Positions 10,813 to 10,964 of a stretch of 10,964 nucleotides of DNA are shown piece after piece (the first letter of the stretch is position 1; each line of letters opens with the position of its first letter). The notes under the pieces were generated by a model. It made no database searches and was not told the DNA's origin. It saw only the letters and a program-made list of their open reading frames with translations. The position numbers and the translations under genes were made by a program. The stretch is from Clostridiaceae bacterium (GTDB lineage: Bacteria > Bacillota > Clostridia > Oscillospirales > Acutalibacteraceae). Location: assembly GCA_016303035.1 (NCBI GenBank), contig JAEDML010000022.1, forward strand, positions 1 to 10,964, read 5' to 3'.

Positions 10813-10964
10813 TTATTCTATAGCTTCTTCAATAAAAGTACCCTCGGTACGCTCCTTTGACCACATACTTAAATTGATTTTTCCGCTTCGTCCTGTGTCA
10901 ATGCTCTTAATCATTCCGGCAAGATGAGCTACCTTTTTATCAAGATTATTGCTTGTCCCGAAAT
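10813..10964 (-). CDS. ftsQ: C-terminal end of cell division protein FtsQ/DivIB (partial)
   Basis: The last 50 codons of a minus-strand gene are present; its start lies beyond the right edge. The segment GTSNNLDKKVAHLAGMIKSI, then GKINLSMW and a short acidic tail ending FIEEAIE, fits the end of the FtsQ/DivIB beta domain as I know it (a Gly-x-x-x-x-Leu-xx-Lys pattern, a helix, then a final strand IDLS-like). FtsQ is a single-pass membrane protein that links early and late division proteins (with FtsB/FtsL) outside the membrane. The position just upstream of ftsZ supports the call. No signal or membrane part can be seen because the N-terminus is missing. Confidence 0.72.
   Translation of the reverse strand, partial: FGTSNNLDKKVAHLAGMIKSIDTGRSGKINLSMWSKERTEGTFIEEAIE

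Overview
This window looks like chromosomal DNA from an anaerobic, low-to-moderate-GC member of the Bacillota, most likely class Clostridia (Oscillospirales/Ruminococcaceae-like). The support is the combination of reverse rubrerythrin, rubredoxin, PerR and Rex (oxygen-defence genes of anaerobes), a complete ctsR-mcsA-mcsB-clpC operon, AGGAGG-type ribosome binding sites, near-consensus sigma-A promoters and strong intrinsic terminators. No species can be named from the sequence alone. I see no mobile element, CRISPR array, tRNA or rRNA.

Layout. The left edge (1-44, minus) holds the first codons of a hydrophobic protein, possibly a ChrA-type transporter, with its own promoter. A cytosolic alpha/beta-hydrolase esterase (244-1074, minus) follows, with its own promoter and terminator. 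Divergent from it, birA and a flavin reductase-rubredoxin fusion form a plus-strand pair (1145-2742). That pair converges, across a shared bidirectional terminator, on a minus-strand operon: perR, then reverse rubrerythrin, then a 51-residue rubredoxin (3932 down to 2791). rex (4077-4706, plus) diverges from perR, so the peroxide sensor and the NADH/NAD+ sensor have back-to-back promoters. A second bidirectional terminator separates rex from the class III heat-shock operon ctsR-mcsA-mcsB-clpC (9214 down to 4771, minus). Divergent from ctsR is a 41-residue Cys/Gly/Asn-rich membrane-anchored miniprotein (9402-9527). A third bidirectional hairpin separates that gene from ftsZ (9631-10689, minus), which is preceded by the C-terminal end of a gene I read as ftsQ/divIB.

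How the genes work together. The rubredoxin and reverse rubrerythrin form a plausible NAD(P)H-fed peroxide/oxygen reduction chain under PerR control; a candidate PerR box covers the perR start point. The flavin reductase-rubredoxin fusion across the convergent terminator could feed electrons into the same or a related chain (inference). CtsR, McsA, McsB and ClpC form the regulated protein-quality-control module: McsB phosphorylates arginines, ClpC unfolds marked proteins, and CtsR represses the operon through a direct-repeat operator that I can see at the promoter. ftsQ-ftsZ is the end of a division cluster, here with no ftsA between the two genes.

Most of the window is ordinary core genome. 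The items most worth a second look are the CxC rubredoxin, the direct and inverted repeats between ctsR and the miniprotein gene, the miniprotein itself, and the perR/rex divergent control region.
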